NCBI GenBank assembly: GCA_963575745.1
Contig: CAUYUJ010012636.1
Span: 113,036-177,035, forward strand
Length of the DNA: 64,000 nt
Origin: Prorocentrum cordatum
Lineage: Eukaryota; Sar; Dinophyceae; Prorocentrales; Prorocentraceae
Direction of reading: 5' to 3'
The notes beneath the pieces were generated by a model that was given only the letters and a program-made list of their open reading frames with translations, did not search any database and was not told where the DNA came from. A program made the position numbers and the translations under genes. This document shows, piece by piece, positions 44,601-52,639 of the stretch (within the stretch, counting starts at the first letter, position 1; the number at the start of each line of letters is the position of its first letter).

Positions 44601-45351
44601 GTTCGCAGCCGACGTGCCGATCGTCGACCTCCACAGGCTCATACAGGCGCAGTTCGAGAAGGGAGCCCTGATGCCTGAAGTACTCGACCCCAGCTGCATC
44701 CCGACGTTGGCAGACATGGAACGCGCCACGAAGATCACAAAGGACTCAGCGCCAGGAGTCGACGGCTTGATGGGGAAGCTCTTTCGGACACAGCCGAAGA
44801 CACTGGCGGCAGCATACCACCCACTGGCAGCCAAGTTTGCCTGCACAGGAGTGGAGCCAGCACAGTGGAAAGGAGGATTCTACAGACACCACCACAGGAA
44901 GAAGCAGGCCGAGGAGTGTGGCAACCACAGGTGCTTCGCGGTCACGGCCATGGTGGGTAAGAGGGTGAGGCACTTCTACAGGGCGAAGGTGGCCGAGTAC
45001 CTACCACAGGCTGTAGGAGACCGCCAATCTGGAGGAGTAAGGCGCAGAGGTACACAGCATGCGTCGGTGGTCACCAGGATGCTGCAGTCAGCGGCGACCG
45101 CCAACATGCTGTCCTTCGCGGCCATCTTCATGGACGTCAAGAACGCCTTCTACCCCATGGTCAGGGAGCTCGTGCTGCGCACGCCCATGGCCAAGGCAGA
45201 CAAGGACGCGATCGCCGAGTCCACGGCCGTCCCGCCTACGGCCCTGGAGACCCTGAAGAAGAAGCGCGAGGAGGAGATGCCGCTGCTTCACCGCACGGAG
45301 GCCGGCGAGCATCTGAAGGCATTGGTCGAGGAGCAGTACGCGGCATCATAG
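41254..45351 (+). CDS. Retroelement APE-type endonuclease and N-terminal half of reverse transcriptase
   Basis: An open frame of 1365 codons; recognisable protein starts at 41641 (SKPRKLRLAVANVLTLD). Endonuclease landmarks in order are ANVLTL, GTLETR (Glu), VGHAPHSH, LVDANAQGG, RIDYIAVP and SHKDHAVVDLEV (Asp-His). No ATG precedes the ANV motif closely, so this part must be fused to an upstream frame. A long linker follows. RT motif 1 is at about 44745 (KDSAPGVDGL) and motif A at about 45121 (FAAIFMDVKNAFYPM). The frame ends at TAG 45349-45351, between RT motifs A and B, and continues in the same frame beyond. The product nicks target DNA and primes reverse transcription. As it stands the RT would be cut short. 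Confidence 0.85.
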   Translation: MRQLPGQHRQGAEAQRGGHPLVARQRPHGGPVERARRHRRHAGQGRPHRVAQRLRPLGAHGAGAAAGALAVAQCCPSGRETSISAPRPPRPSPRAPVPRPPEFPPEAPVPGREWPAGGGPKQKEGEGQPSKPRKLRLAVANVLTLDPRKSRVSKGKAFTGVLIPGRMQSLAQQFGDAGYHLVGTLETRVPAESVVRVGHYLVLHTAAAEGGRFGVSLWVNTVGQLGEDGPALQEQHVAIVHKGPTRMLACIRAPFLHCDILVGHAPHSHRPPGEIRDWWEHTQRIVDKRPDPSPWLSTLVDANAQGGSVSTVGIGEYGAQKENLPGACLRKYVKRTDSCLPSTLAQSRNNVYATWTPSRARSAEVGKRIDYIAVPQELLQHVGDQGVNDNIELAVSHKDHAVVDLEVQLPQGQDGERPPRWQRPKVDKTKLTTFSCQVRFDELMGQVQHPAANAHPNDHADYLDSQVLKAAEEAFPLEPTAPKPTWESPATQDLCNVRALLLRTTRKARNRLGHIMLVVTMAAWANCCDQGLWHNLRTAVASIEKKQGHVRQGRGTMPYGAAELSPGARLLGHGHGPAAPCKDKEARKENDAVSQGSTSKHVTFNEVPDFDIPAEAGDAQDTKTWARWPATTSIAPIDPPLSWADCADNSDLEDPDRAQDPHVEGHGGHAGGRWCVGQSEGMLQPKHDELLLSQAVGEASDNLRRTNTRSSQASAVQQGDVQQPADMCDPPQEDPIDEEEDLREHMEERSSFWVYNLAEAEGSHRSWKLWCVPVVKRLLRRHPARLRAIQDTRDGEAKHVDRIAEDICEAAWSNTVDRRAGMTNWIWWQDRQGEHASRDRLVAEHWRTLDNIRAEFRDILGRRAPPEGTRRRRRLEPGPPAGAGADQWRGEADGGSHVLPKSERGASVLLEPRASQVVATGLPDASIGHALPRSEPAAPVLLEPRAASRVATLPDRSKQSNKRGTFSQQPKLQRPDGHLFHERLAISPTQTLIRAIEEAGDDWETLLPPLYWMATIIQTKTEALSQWRWKLAGADILASHRQDGRDHYHRIAGDIRDAWDKRQTDVAFARLRGMGIGSQKRMMSKCLPSVKLLDGTYATSQAQMGNRWLQHFSLVEFAADVPIVDLHRLIQAQFEKGALMPEVLDPSCIPTLADMERATKITKDSAPGVDGLMGKLFRTQPKTLAAAYHPLAAKFACTGVEPAQWKGGFYRHHHRKKQAEECGNHRCFAVTAMVGKRVRHFYRAKVAEYLPQAVGDRQSGGVRRRGTQHASVVTRMLQSAATANMLSFAAIFMDVKNAFYPMVRELVLRTPMAKADKDAIAESTAVPPTALETLKKKREEEMPLLHRTEAGEHLKALVEEQYAAS
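45349..45351 (+). other. In-frame TAG interrupting the RT domain
   Basis: The stop lies between motif A and motif B, in a position where related RTs usually have Trp-Phe; Phe follows here. All landmarks before and after lie in one frame, so this is a point lesion, a suppressed stop or a base error. Confidence 0.85.
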
Positions 45352-47136
45352 TTCGTCTGCGAGAGCTCGGACCACGTCGCCCTTGGCACCAAATCCTCGA
45401 TCCCAGGCCAACCTCTGGCCGACCAGATCTACGAGATCGCCATGGCAGAGGCCATCAGGGTCTCGGAGGCGAGGATCGAGGAGGAGGGCTACGGCATCTT
45501 CGTCACAGGGGCCAACGTACGCCCCCTGGCGCAGCAGTCCGACAGCGACCTCGACTTCGAGAAGATACCAGGCCACAGCGTGGCATTTGCGGACGATGGC
45601 ACGTTCTTTTTCATCGGCAAGGCCGACGAGGCGATGGATGCGGTGGCAGTCATTGCAGGCATCGTGCTGGACACGTTCGCGGAGTTCGGCCTCGTCCTCA
45701 ACCTGGACCCTGGCAAATCGGAGGTGCTCTTTGCCTTCGCAGGTCAAGGGGCCAAGGGTGCGAGGAGAACCCTGTGGCATGAGTGCCACGGAAGGGTCAA
45801 GCTCAGGTCGAAGCACTACGAGGGGGCCACTATCCACGCAGCGCATAACCACGTGGCGCGGGGGACGGTCATCGACGACCACGGCGCGGTGTACCCCGAG
45901 CTCTACCGCCGCTCAGCCACCACGACAGCCGCTCTCAGGAAGCTGAGGGAGAAGGTCTTCCGTAACCACCAGCTGGACCTGCCCACCAAGATGGTCTTCG
46001 CAGATGCCCTAGTCTGCTCGTCAAGGTGCTTCTCGCAGGGCAGCTGGCCAGGTCTCACGAGGGCGGAGGCCAAGCACCACCACGCCATGGTCATGGCAGT
46101 CTACAGGGCAGCAGCGGGGAAAAAGTTCGCCACGAAAGAGGACGGCGAGCTGGACATCGACGCCTACCCGGAGGCAGAGGACGAGGCGCTGCTCGCCAAG
46201 GTGGGAAGGGCTCGCCCGGAGGACCTGCTGAGAGTAGCGAGGCTAAGGCTTTTCGGCGAGCTACTGCAAGCAGGACCGCCCCTCGCCTTTGCGACGATGG
46301 CCCAGCTCCTCCTGCGACCCCAGCACGCCAAGAGGCAGTCCTGGCCGCAGATGCTGATGGGAGACCTCCGATGGCTGCAAGGCCATTCGGCGGACCTGCA
46401 GGACCTCCCAGACCCCAACGAAGAGCTGAGGCCGTGGGAGATGATGATTCTACGCTCGCATTCCTCATGGAAGTACAGGCTCAACGACGCGCTCAAGGCA
46501 GCGGCGGCGCAGCTGAGTAGAGGACATGCGGCACGCATGGCAGAGAAGTGCTTCTTTGCCACAGTGCAGCCAGCGGGAGTGCCGTATTCCACGAGAGAAG
46601 GCAGTCCTTTCGGGCCCCCGCAGGCAGACGAGCCAGACGCAATATCGACGAGACAATGGACATGCCCGTGGTGCCAGAGGACGTTCAGGCGCCAAAGAGG
46701 GCTCAGGGTCCACATTTCGCAGCAGCACTGGACCATGGTCAGTCTCGCGCGTACCTGGGCGGGAACAGCAACGCAGTGCCAAGGGTGCCTGACGCTGTTC
46801 GACCAGACCCACCACCTCACCGAGCACCTGGCGATTGCATCGCCCGCCTGCCTCGTCGCCACCATTGATGCGGGAGAGGCGCTTGGTACCGAGGAGTACG
46901 TGACGCGCAAGGAGCTCCCGCGGGGACTACTGAGGAAGAGAGTAAACATACCCGCAGTCAAAGCAGCGGTGCCCATGCCAGACGTGGTGTACCTCAGCCA
47001 AGACGATGCAAAGGCGGTGTCCTGCTCGAGTCAGACGACGTGCTCGACGAAGTTGCCAGGTCCACGCTGCAGGAGGGCTCGGAGGAGCGGCCCCAGGAGA
47101 GGCCAGAGGTCCAGCATGACGAAAGATATGACCTGA
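45352..47136 (+). CDS. Retroelement reverse transcriptase C-terminal half and C2H2 zinc fingers
   Basis: This continues the preceding frame beyond one stop codon; the first ATG of use is at 45442. RT motif B is at about 45385 (GTKSSIPGQPLADQIYE), motif C at about 45581 (SVAFADDGTFFF, a YADD variant), and motif D about 45700 (LNLDPGKSEVLFAF). The post-RT helical part follows. A classical C2H2 finger is at 46657-46730: C-x2-C, then TFRRQRGLRVH, then x4-H. A second degenerate one (CQGCLTLFDQTHHLTEH) comes soon after. Such fingers in R2- and SLACS-like elements help bind target DNA. The frame ends at 47136. The sense of the protein continues in the -1 frame from about 47010. Confidence 0.85.
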   Translation, partial: FVCESSDHVALGTKSSIPGQPLADQIYEIAMAEAIRVSEARIEEEGYGIFVTGANVRPLAQQSDSDLDFEKIPGHSVAFADDGTFFFIGKADEAMDAVAVIAGIVLDTFAEFGLVLNLDPGKSEVLFAFAGQGAKGARRTLWHECHGRVKLRSKHYEGATIHAAHNHVARGTVIDDHGAVYPELYRRSATTTAALRKLREKVFRNHQLDLPTKMVFADALVCSSRCFSQGSWPGLTRAEAKHHHAMVMAVYRAAAGKKFATKEDGELDIDAYPEAEDEALLAKVGRARPEDLLRVARLRLFGELLQAGPPLAFATMAQLLLRPQHAKRQSWPQMLMGDLRWLQGHSADLQDLPDPNEELRPWEMMILRSHSSWKYRLNDALKAAAAQLSRGHAARMAEKCFFATVQPAGVPYSTREGSPFGPPQADEPDAISTRQWTCPWCQRTFRRQRGLRVHISQQHWTMVSLARTWAGTATQCQGCLTLFDQTHHLTEHLAIASPACLVATIDAGEALGTEEYVTRKELPRGLLRKRVNIPAVKAAVPMPDVVYLSQDDAKAVSCSSQTTCSTKLPGPRCRRARRSGPRRGQRSSMTKDMT

Positions 47137-48557
47137 ACCAGTTCCGCACAGACAAGTACAGCGGGATCACCACGGAGGAGAAGATCCCGTGGAGGATCCA
47201 AAAGGCAGAGATCTACGCACTCAACCTGTTCTGTGGGCACAGGCGCAAGGACGACATACAGCACGTATTCGAGTCAGCGCCGAAGTTCGAAGTGATGTCA
47301 GAGAAGGTGCACATCATGGTCCTCAGCGTCGACGTGGCGATCGACGCGCAGCGCTGCGACCTCATGCGCCAGGACAGCCTGATGGTCTTCCATGAAGGGA
47401 TCCTGAAGAGGCAGATCGTGATGTCAGGAGGAGGACCGCCATGCGAGACGTGGAGCGCGGCGAGGTGGTCGGAGCAGCCAGGCCCACCGCCGCTCAGGTC
47501 CCACGACCAGTTCTGGGGAGTGGCGCACGCCGCGCCGCAGCAGAGGGTCCAGCTGGCCGTGGGGAACGCCCTGATGCAGTCCATGGTGCTCCTCCTCGCG
47601 GCGCACCTGGTGGCAGGCACGGCAGGGTGGTCGGAGCACCCTGTCCCGTGCAACTGGCGGCTCGCAGCCGTCACATCGTGGACATGGGAGCCGTGGCTTG
47701 CGCTGCAGTCGGCGCCGTGCACCACGACCACGGACTTCGACCAGTGCGAGCACGGCCAGCTGAGCAGGGCCCCGACCAGACTGTTCGGGCTCCGCATGGC
47801 GGGACTCCACCGTCGCCTGACTGCGACGCCAGGGGGAGGAAAATGCTCCCACGGGCGAGAGGCCCACGCCACTCTCCTAGGACGTGAGGTAGGATCCAGG
47901 GCCTTCCGGACCGCGCGGAAGAAGGTCTACCCCCCGGGCCTCTGCCGCTGCATCGCGGAGAGCATTCTGGAGACGCTCGAATCGGCTCTGGACGACGCGC
48001 TCCCGGATGCGCCTAGTGATGACTCCCAGTCTCACCACCTCCTTGTGCAGGGCCTGGCGGACTTTTATGTCTCAGAGATCCCCTCGACTGAGGAAGGGGC
48101 CAGGGAGTGGGCCCCGGATTTTGCGAGGGGGAAGGGCCGCAGCAGGCCCGACCCTGAGAGGGGCCGCTTTGAGGCCCCCGACCCGCCTGGCCAGAACCCC
48201 CCAGGCCCCTCCCAGGATCCTGAGGACAGCCAGGGCCCCACAGAGGAGGAGGCCTACGCTGCTGAGGTGATCGGACTCTCTCCCTTCCTCTGTCCCTTGA
48301 CTCCGCCTCCGCCTCCGCCTCTCCCTTCCCGCCCCCCTCTGACCGACACCCAGCGGCGCAGGATTGCCGAGAATAAGGCCAGGGCCCAGCGGATACGGCA
48401 AGAACGCCGTAGGCCGTGGGCCTCTAGGGGCCTCGACCTGCGAATCGCGTGGGGAGCCCCAGAGGGCTGCCCCGTGCAGGAGAGCCCCTGCGGGGCTCGG
48501 GCGGACCAGCCAAGGAGCGGGTCGGCCTGGGCCCAACAAATCTTCGGAAGGGCCTGA
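47010..48557 (+). CDS. Retroelement C-terminal cytosine-methyltransferase-like domain
   Basis: This reads -1 relative to the RT frame and overlaps its end; coding sense is clear from KGGVLLESDDVLDEVA. Landmarks are YALNLFCGHRRKDDI at about 47220 (glycine-poor version of SAM-binding motif I), VLSVDVAID (acidic end of the second strand), and MSGGGPPCETWSAARW at about 47428, matching the Pro-Cys catalytic motif IV of C5-cytosine methyltransferases. GWSEHPVPCNW stands where ENV is expected, and FDQCEHG, KCSHG and YPPGLCRCIAESI follow. The tail (from about 48080) is Pro/Arg-rich. The Cys and fold order suggest a C5-methyltransferase; absence of a plain ENV motif leaves the assignment open. Other possibilities are an inactive relative or an unrelated Rossmann methyltransferase. 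Retroelements with methyltransferases are known in dinoflagellates. Confidence 0.6.
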   Translation, partial: KGGVLLESDDVLDEVARSTLQEGSEERPQERPEVQHDERYDLNQFRTDKYSGITTEEKIPWRIQKAEIYALNLFCGHRRKDDIQHVFESAPKFEVMSEKVHIMVLSVDVAIDAQRCDLMRQDSLMVFHEGILKRQIVMSGGGPPCETWSAARWSEQPGPPPLRSHDQFWGVAHAAPQQRVQLAVGNALMQSMVLLLAAHLVAGTAGWSEHPVPCNWRLAAVTSWTWEPWLALQSAPCTTTTDFDQCEHGQLSRAPTRLFGLRMAGLHRRLTATPGGGKCSHGREAHATLLGREVGSRAFRTARKKVYPPGLCRCIAESILETLESALDDALPDAPSDDSQSHHLLVQGLADFYVSEIPSTEEGAREWAPDFARGKGRSRPDPERGRFEAPDPPGQNPPGPSQDPEDSQGPTEEEAYAAEVIGLSPFLCPLTPPPPPPLPSRPPLTDTQRRRIAENKARAQRIRQERRRPWASRGLDLRIAWGAPEGCPVQESPCGARADQPRSGSAWAQQIFGRA

Positions 48558-48740
48558 CAAGGTTTCGGGCCCCCCACACCCTCCACCGGGCTACAGGCCA
48601 GGTCCGAGCCGGCCCACTATAAGGGCCACTGCACGTCGGCACCGACAAGACGCAGAGTTCCACCACCACCTCCTCCCTCCTCCCTCCTCCCTCCTCCCTC
48701 CTCCCTCCTCCCTCCTCCTCCTCCTCCTCCACCTGGCGTC
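48558..48740. repeat. Retroelement 3' end and (TCCCTCC)n minisatellite
   Basis: About 100 bases of GC-rich sequence follow the last stop, then CCTCCCT repeats (48667-48730). The same 7-base unit occurs right of the N gap at 39001-39034, so it brackets the element. Confidence 0.75.
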
Positions 48741-49545
48741 TTGCAGTGGAGCCTGATCTGGACGCGGCGCGCCGCGGAGGGCCAGATCCAGTTCAGAGCA
48801 GGACCTCGCATCACCAGGCCAGACAGATGCTGCCTGGCACACCTGGCACAGGGGGGGGCAAGACCCCGCTCACGAAAACTGTTTCTCGTCGGCAGGGATC
48901 AGAGGCAGTCCGCTCCAGCGTGTGACTACTCGAGGCAACCCAAAGGCAAACTGTCCGGCATGCAAGAGGAAGGAAGCCCAAACAAAAACCACACGTGGTG
49001 GGGAGTGCGGGGGGTGGTTGGGTGTTCCCGGGAGCCCCCAAAAATAACTCACGTGACGGGAGGTCAGGGGGCTTCCGGGGCCTGCCTGGGCCTGGCGGTC
49101 GCCGACCTCAAGAGTCATCCTCATCCGCCTCATCAGCATCCCCATCATTCCGATCCGAACCCCCGATCGTTCTCAGCCTCCTCGGGCTCCTGCTCACCCT
49201 CCTCCTTGGTCCTCCTCGCCCTCCTCGGCCTCTCGCCCTCCTGCTCTCGGGAGTGGCCAAGGGGGGGGTGTCCAAGAGGGGGGGGTGCAAACCATGACCG
49301 GCGGCATGTGCGCGGCCCAGCGGGGAGGCCAGGGACGTAATGAAACAAGAAGCGGCGCCATGAGAACTGGGGAAATATCATGGCCCACGCCATGGTATCC
49401 ACCCCCCCCTTGTCATCACCCCCCTCTTTTCCGCCCCCGATACTCGTCCTGCTCGCCCGGCAGCCCCCCGGGGTGAGGCCGGGGCAGCAGGCGCCCTGAA
49501 GGAGGCGGCGGCCGGCGGCCTCTCCCCAGTCGACCCAGCTGTTCT
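48741..49545. other. GC-rich spacer, no gene recognised
   Basis: Open frames on both strands without a known family. The stretch GTGGGGAGTGCGGGGGGTGG suggests low complexity. Confidence 0.4.
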
Positions 49546-49829
49546 CGGTTCCGTCCTCGGGGGCGGCGGGTGAGGCGGGGGAGGGGGGGGCCCAAAAATA
49601 TACACCACCACCACCTCCCTCCCCACCTCCCTCTCGCTGGGAAGAGGAGAGAAGAGGAATCGACGTGGTGGTGGTGTATATTCTCTGGGCCCCCAAGTGG
49701 GGTTCGGGGGGGCCAAGCGCAGCGAAGCGAGCGCAGGTTGATGATGCCGGGGGGGAAAAGGGGGGGGCAGGGATGCATCGGAAATCGGTTCCGTCCTCAG
49801 GGGCGGCGGGTGAGGCGGGGGAGGGGGGC
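49546..49829. repeat. Direct repeat pair R1 around an inverted repeat
   Basis: TCGGTTCCGTCCTC, GGGGCGGCGGGTGAGGCGG and GGGAGGGG occur at 49549-49592 and again at 49785-49829. Confidence 0.8.
49586..49695. mobile_element. 110-bp inverted-repeat element
   Basis: Arms GGGGGCCCA-AAA-ATATACACCACCACCAC (left) and GTGGTGGTGGTGTATAT-TCTC-TGGGCCCCC (right) are reverse complements apart from three or four bases in the hinge. The loop of about 50 bases is C-rich. No target duplication is clear. Confidence 0.75.
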
Positions 49830-50137
49830 GGGGGGGCCGAGCTTTGGAGTCCCGAAACTGTGCGGTGACAGACCGTGCGGTGACCTCAAAACCCTTCAGG
49901 ACCTCACAGCACGGTCCGTCAGCGCACGGTTTTGGGACCTCCAAGGCCCCAGTCGCCCGAGACGTCCTCAGAGAACGACCCGAACCCCAAGACCGTGCGG
50001 TGATCCCAAATCCCCACCGACTCACCGCACGGTGTGGTCACCGCCCCGTTTGGGAGCCCCCGACAAGCGCAGCGAAGCGAGCGCAGGTTGATGATACCGG
50101 GGGGAAAGGGGGGGGCAGGGATGAATCGGAAATCGGG
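49713..50137. repeat. Direct repeat pair R2 with internal CGTGCGGTGA palindromes
   Basis: AAGCGCAGCGAAGCGAGCGC, then AGGTTGATGAT, ACCGGGGGG or GCCGGGGGG and CAGGGATG occur at 49718-49787 and 50065-50137. Between them ACCGTGCGGTGA is repeated and, at 49992-50003 with 50022-50033, forms a perfect 12-bp inverted repeat. Confidence 0.8.
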
Positions 50138-50303
50138 ATCCGCATGGGTCCGATGTCCCAAGTCTGCACGAAAAAGCGAGGAGCAGCACAGGGGGGCCCG
50201 GCGAGGAGAAGAGCGAGGAGAGCAGAAGGACGCGAGGAGAGGAGCGAGGAGGGAATCGAGGACAGGGCCCAGCGAGGCCGAAAGCGGAGCGGGAGGAGGG
50301 GAA

Positions 50304-50321
50304 ATCGACGACGACGACGTT

Positions 50322-50361
<40 letters not shown>

Positions 50362-50420
50362 AACGACGATTGACGATTGACGATTGACGACGACGATCGA
50401 CGATCGACGACGACGACGAA
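50304..50420. repeat. (GAC)n microsatellite
   Basis: GAC or ACG trinucleotides with TTGACGA interruptions. Confidence 0.95.
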
Positions 50421-50424
50421 AGGA

Positions 50425-51660
50425 GGGAGAAGAACAGGAGGGTGGGGGCGGAAGAGGACAGGGTGTCATGGCTTTCTGGAGGGTTCTGGCGGCTTCTTGG
50501 AGGCTCTCCGGGGCTCTGCGGGGTTCGAGGGTGGCCCTGGGGAGAGGAGGATCAGGGAGGCGACTTGGATAAGGAGGGGGAGAATGGGAAGAACGATAGA
50601 AATGATCCCTTCGTCCTCTTCTGTCCTCCGTCCTCATCTCTCCTTCCCCATCCTTTCTCCGCGCACTCAGCATTCTCCTAATGCTCCGCCTCCACCTCTA
50701 CTGCTGCCGATCCACCTAATCCTGCTCCTCGATCATCGTTCGACCACCCTTCTTCCTGATCTCACGCCGCAAACCGAAGGTGCCAAACAAATGCGTAGGC
50801 GCTCCGCAGGAGAACCGCTGCTGCGGAGGGGTCGGAGCACCGCCAGCGGAACCATTGCTCTCGCCTGACAGCTTTTGCGGGCGCGTCCCGATTGAATCTG
50901 CCCTCGAAGAGCGAAGGATCATCGAGGTACATCTCGACCGTGGGTCTGCTCATGGTGGTCTGGTCTGTCACGACGCAGTAGCCTGGGGCAGCCGGAGAAG
51001 GGAACGGAATGGCAAAAGCAGGACGAACGGCGAGGACGCGGCGGGACGAATACGCAAAACCCCGACGCCATGCTCTCTCATTGCGTGGTCCCCAGATATC
51101 TCGATCCCCAACCCGGAGCTCGGTTTCTCGCCGCTGTTCCTCTTTTTTCTGTGTGCGGCCGCCTGACCCTCCCGAAGAGGCCCCTGGGGCGCTGAAATCG
51201 CGAAGGAGAATGGTCTCCGCAACACCTGGAAGTCCAGGAAAGACTATCGACGAGAGAGGAGAGGAGGAGGAGGAGCAGGAGGAGCAGACATGAAAAGGAA
51301 GGGCAAACTGGAGAGACGGATCCCCCTCCATGTGTCCATGAAAGACACTGCGGAAGCTCAAGAATGTCGACGGATGGGCCAGTAATCAAGGATGCAAGTG
51401 CACCCTTGCAAACGTACTCCATCCTTCGATACACTTGAACGACCTCCGAGGAGACCAACAAATATCCGAGAACCACCAGAAGATCTTCCAAAAGCTTCCA
51501 AACCATCCGAACATCGGAGAAAGCTGGCGGTCACACGAGAGCAGCCGCCAGACCGCTCGAAGACCGCTGAAAGCCGATGCACCCGACCCCACCCTCTCTG
51601 GGGTACACACTTTGCAAGGCAAGTCGCCACGGCAGCCGCCCCCACTCGAAGCGGTGCGCA
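50425..51660. other. Mixed sequence, no supported gene
   Basis: A minus-strand frame (51361-50762) has a stretch of ordinary composition (VVTDQTTMSRPTVEMYLDD) but I cannot tie it to a family. Confidence 0.35.
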
Positions 51661-51662
51661 TC

Positions 51663-51899
51663 TGATGGGCCGATTTTCCACTTCCACTACCATAGATAGG
51701 AGAGGGAGGAGGAGGAGAAGGAGGAGGCGAAAGAGGAGGGGGAGGAGGAGGAGGCGGAGGAGGAGGAGGAGAAGGAGGAGGAGGAGGAGGAAGAGGAGGA
51801 GGAGGAGGAGGAGGAGGAGGAGGAGGAGAGCAGGACCTCCTCATCCTCCCGTCTCCCCCGTCCTACATGTAGTAGTGGCGGTGAAAAATGGGCCCATCG
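51663..51899. mobile_element. TGATGGGC-family inverted-repeat transposon, second copy with target duplication
   Basis: The left end is TGATGGGCCGATTTTCCAC, followed by CACTACCATAGATAGGA. The right end, reverse-complemented, is CGATGGGCCCATTTTTCACC, followed by CACTACTACATGTAGGA. GCATC flanks both sides directly (51658-51662 and 51900-51904). The centre is a (GGA)n tract of about 130 bases, in the opposite orientation to the copy at 25422. Confidence 0.8.
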
Positions 51900-51904
51900 G
51901 CATC

Positions 51905-52445
51905 GGGGGCCCGTCGGCGGGCGGCCCGGGCGGGCGCACGAGCGGTGCGAGCCCGCTGAGGCGGCGGCCGTGCCGCTCGAGGGACGACTTCGGCTCCACC
52001 AGCGGAGCGCAGGACACTCCTCGGGGCGGAGCGGCCCTCCCCCCCTCCTGGGCCCCCGCCTTGCGGACGCTGCGGGTGCCACGAGGGCGGGTCGCACCGC
52101 GTGCCACACACGTGCGGGGACTTGCCCGAGAGGCTGGCATCTGCAGGTGAGCTCGCCCAAGCTCGTGCTGCAGATGACTTCCCCAGGTCTCCTGCCCTGT
52201 CAGTCGCGCCCCTGCCAGTGCTCCACCCCCTTACCCCTCCACCCCCCCCCCCTGCCGCCCACACTATCCGTTCTGCGACCGACCGTTTGTCGGAGCATTC
52301 AGCGGATCGCCAGACGAACGACGGGGCGGGCGAGGTTGAGCTCGCCCGCCTCGAACCGACCCAGACCCAAGCGGACGGGCGGCGCCTCCGTCGTATGGTG
52401 CGTACCCACAAATGTGTGGTGTCCTCCTGTGCGGCCTCTGCGGCT
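51905..52445. other. GC-rich spacer, no gene recognised
   Basis: Open frames only from base composition. Confidence 0.35.
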
Positions 52446-52449
52446 TCTG

Positions 52450-52635
52450 GAACACATGTGGAAACCATGCGACAAGACCAGAAGGAAACACATACGGTGA
52501 GACCATGCGGGGACAGCATACGGGATGCCATACTGGAGACAATACCAGAGACCACACGGGGAAACCCCTTCAGAAGACCACACGGGAGGCCATACTCTGG
52601 AGACCACACAGGAGACCATGGTGGAGACCGTCTGG
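52450..52635. repeat. ~15-bp GGAGACCACACGGG degenerate minisatellite
   Basis: Variants such as GAGACCATGCGGGG, GAGACCACACGGGG and GGAGACCACACAGG recur about every 15-30 bases. Both strands read as open frames here. Confidence 0.75.
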
Positions 52636-52639
52636 TCGC

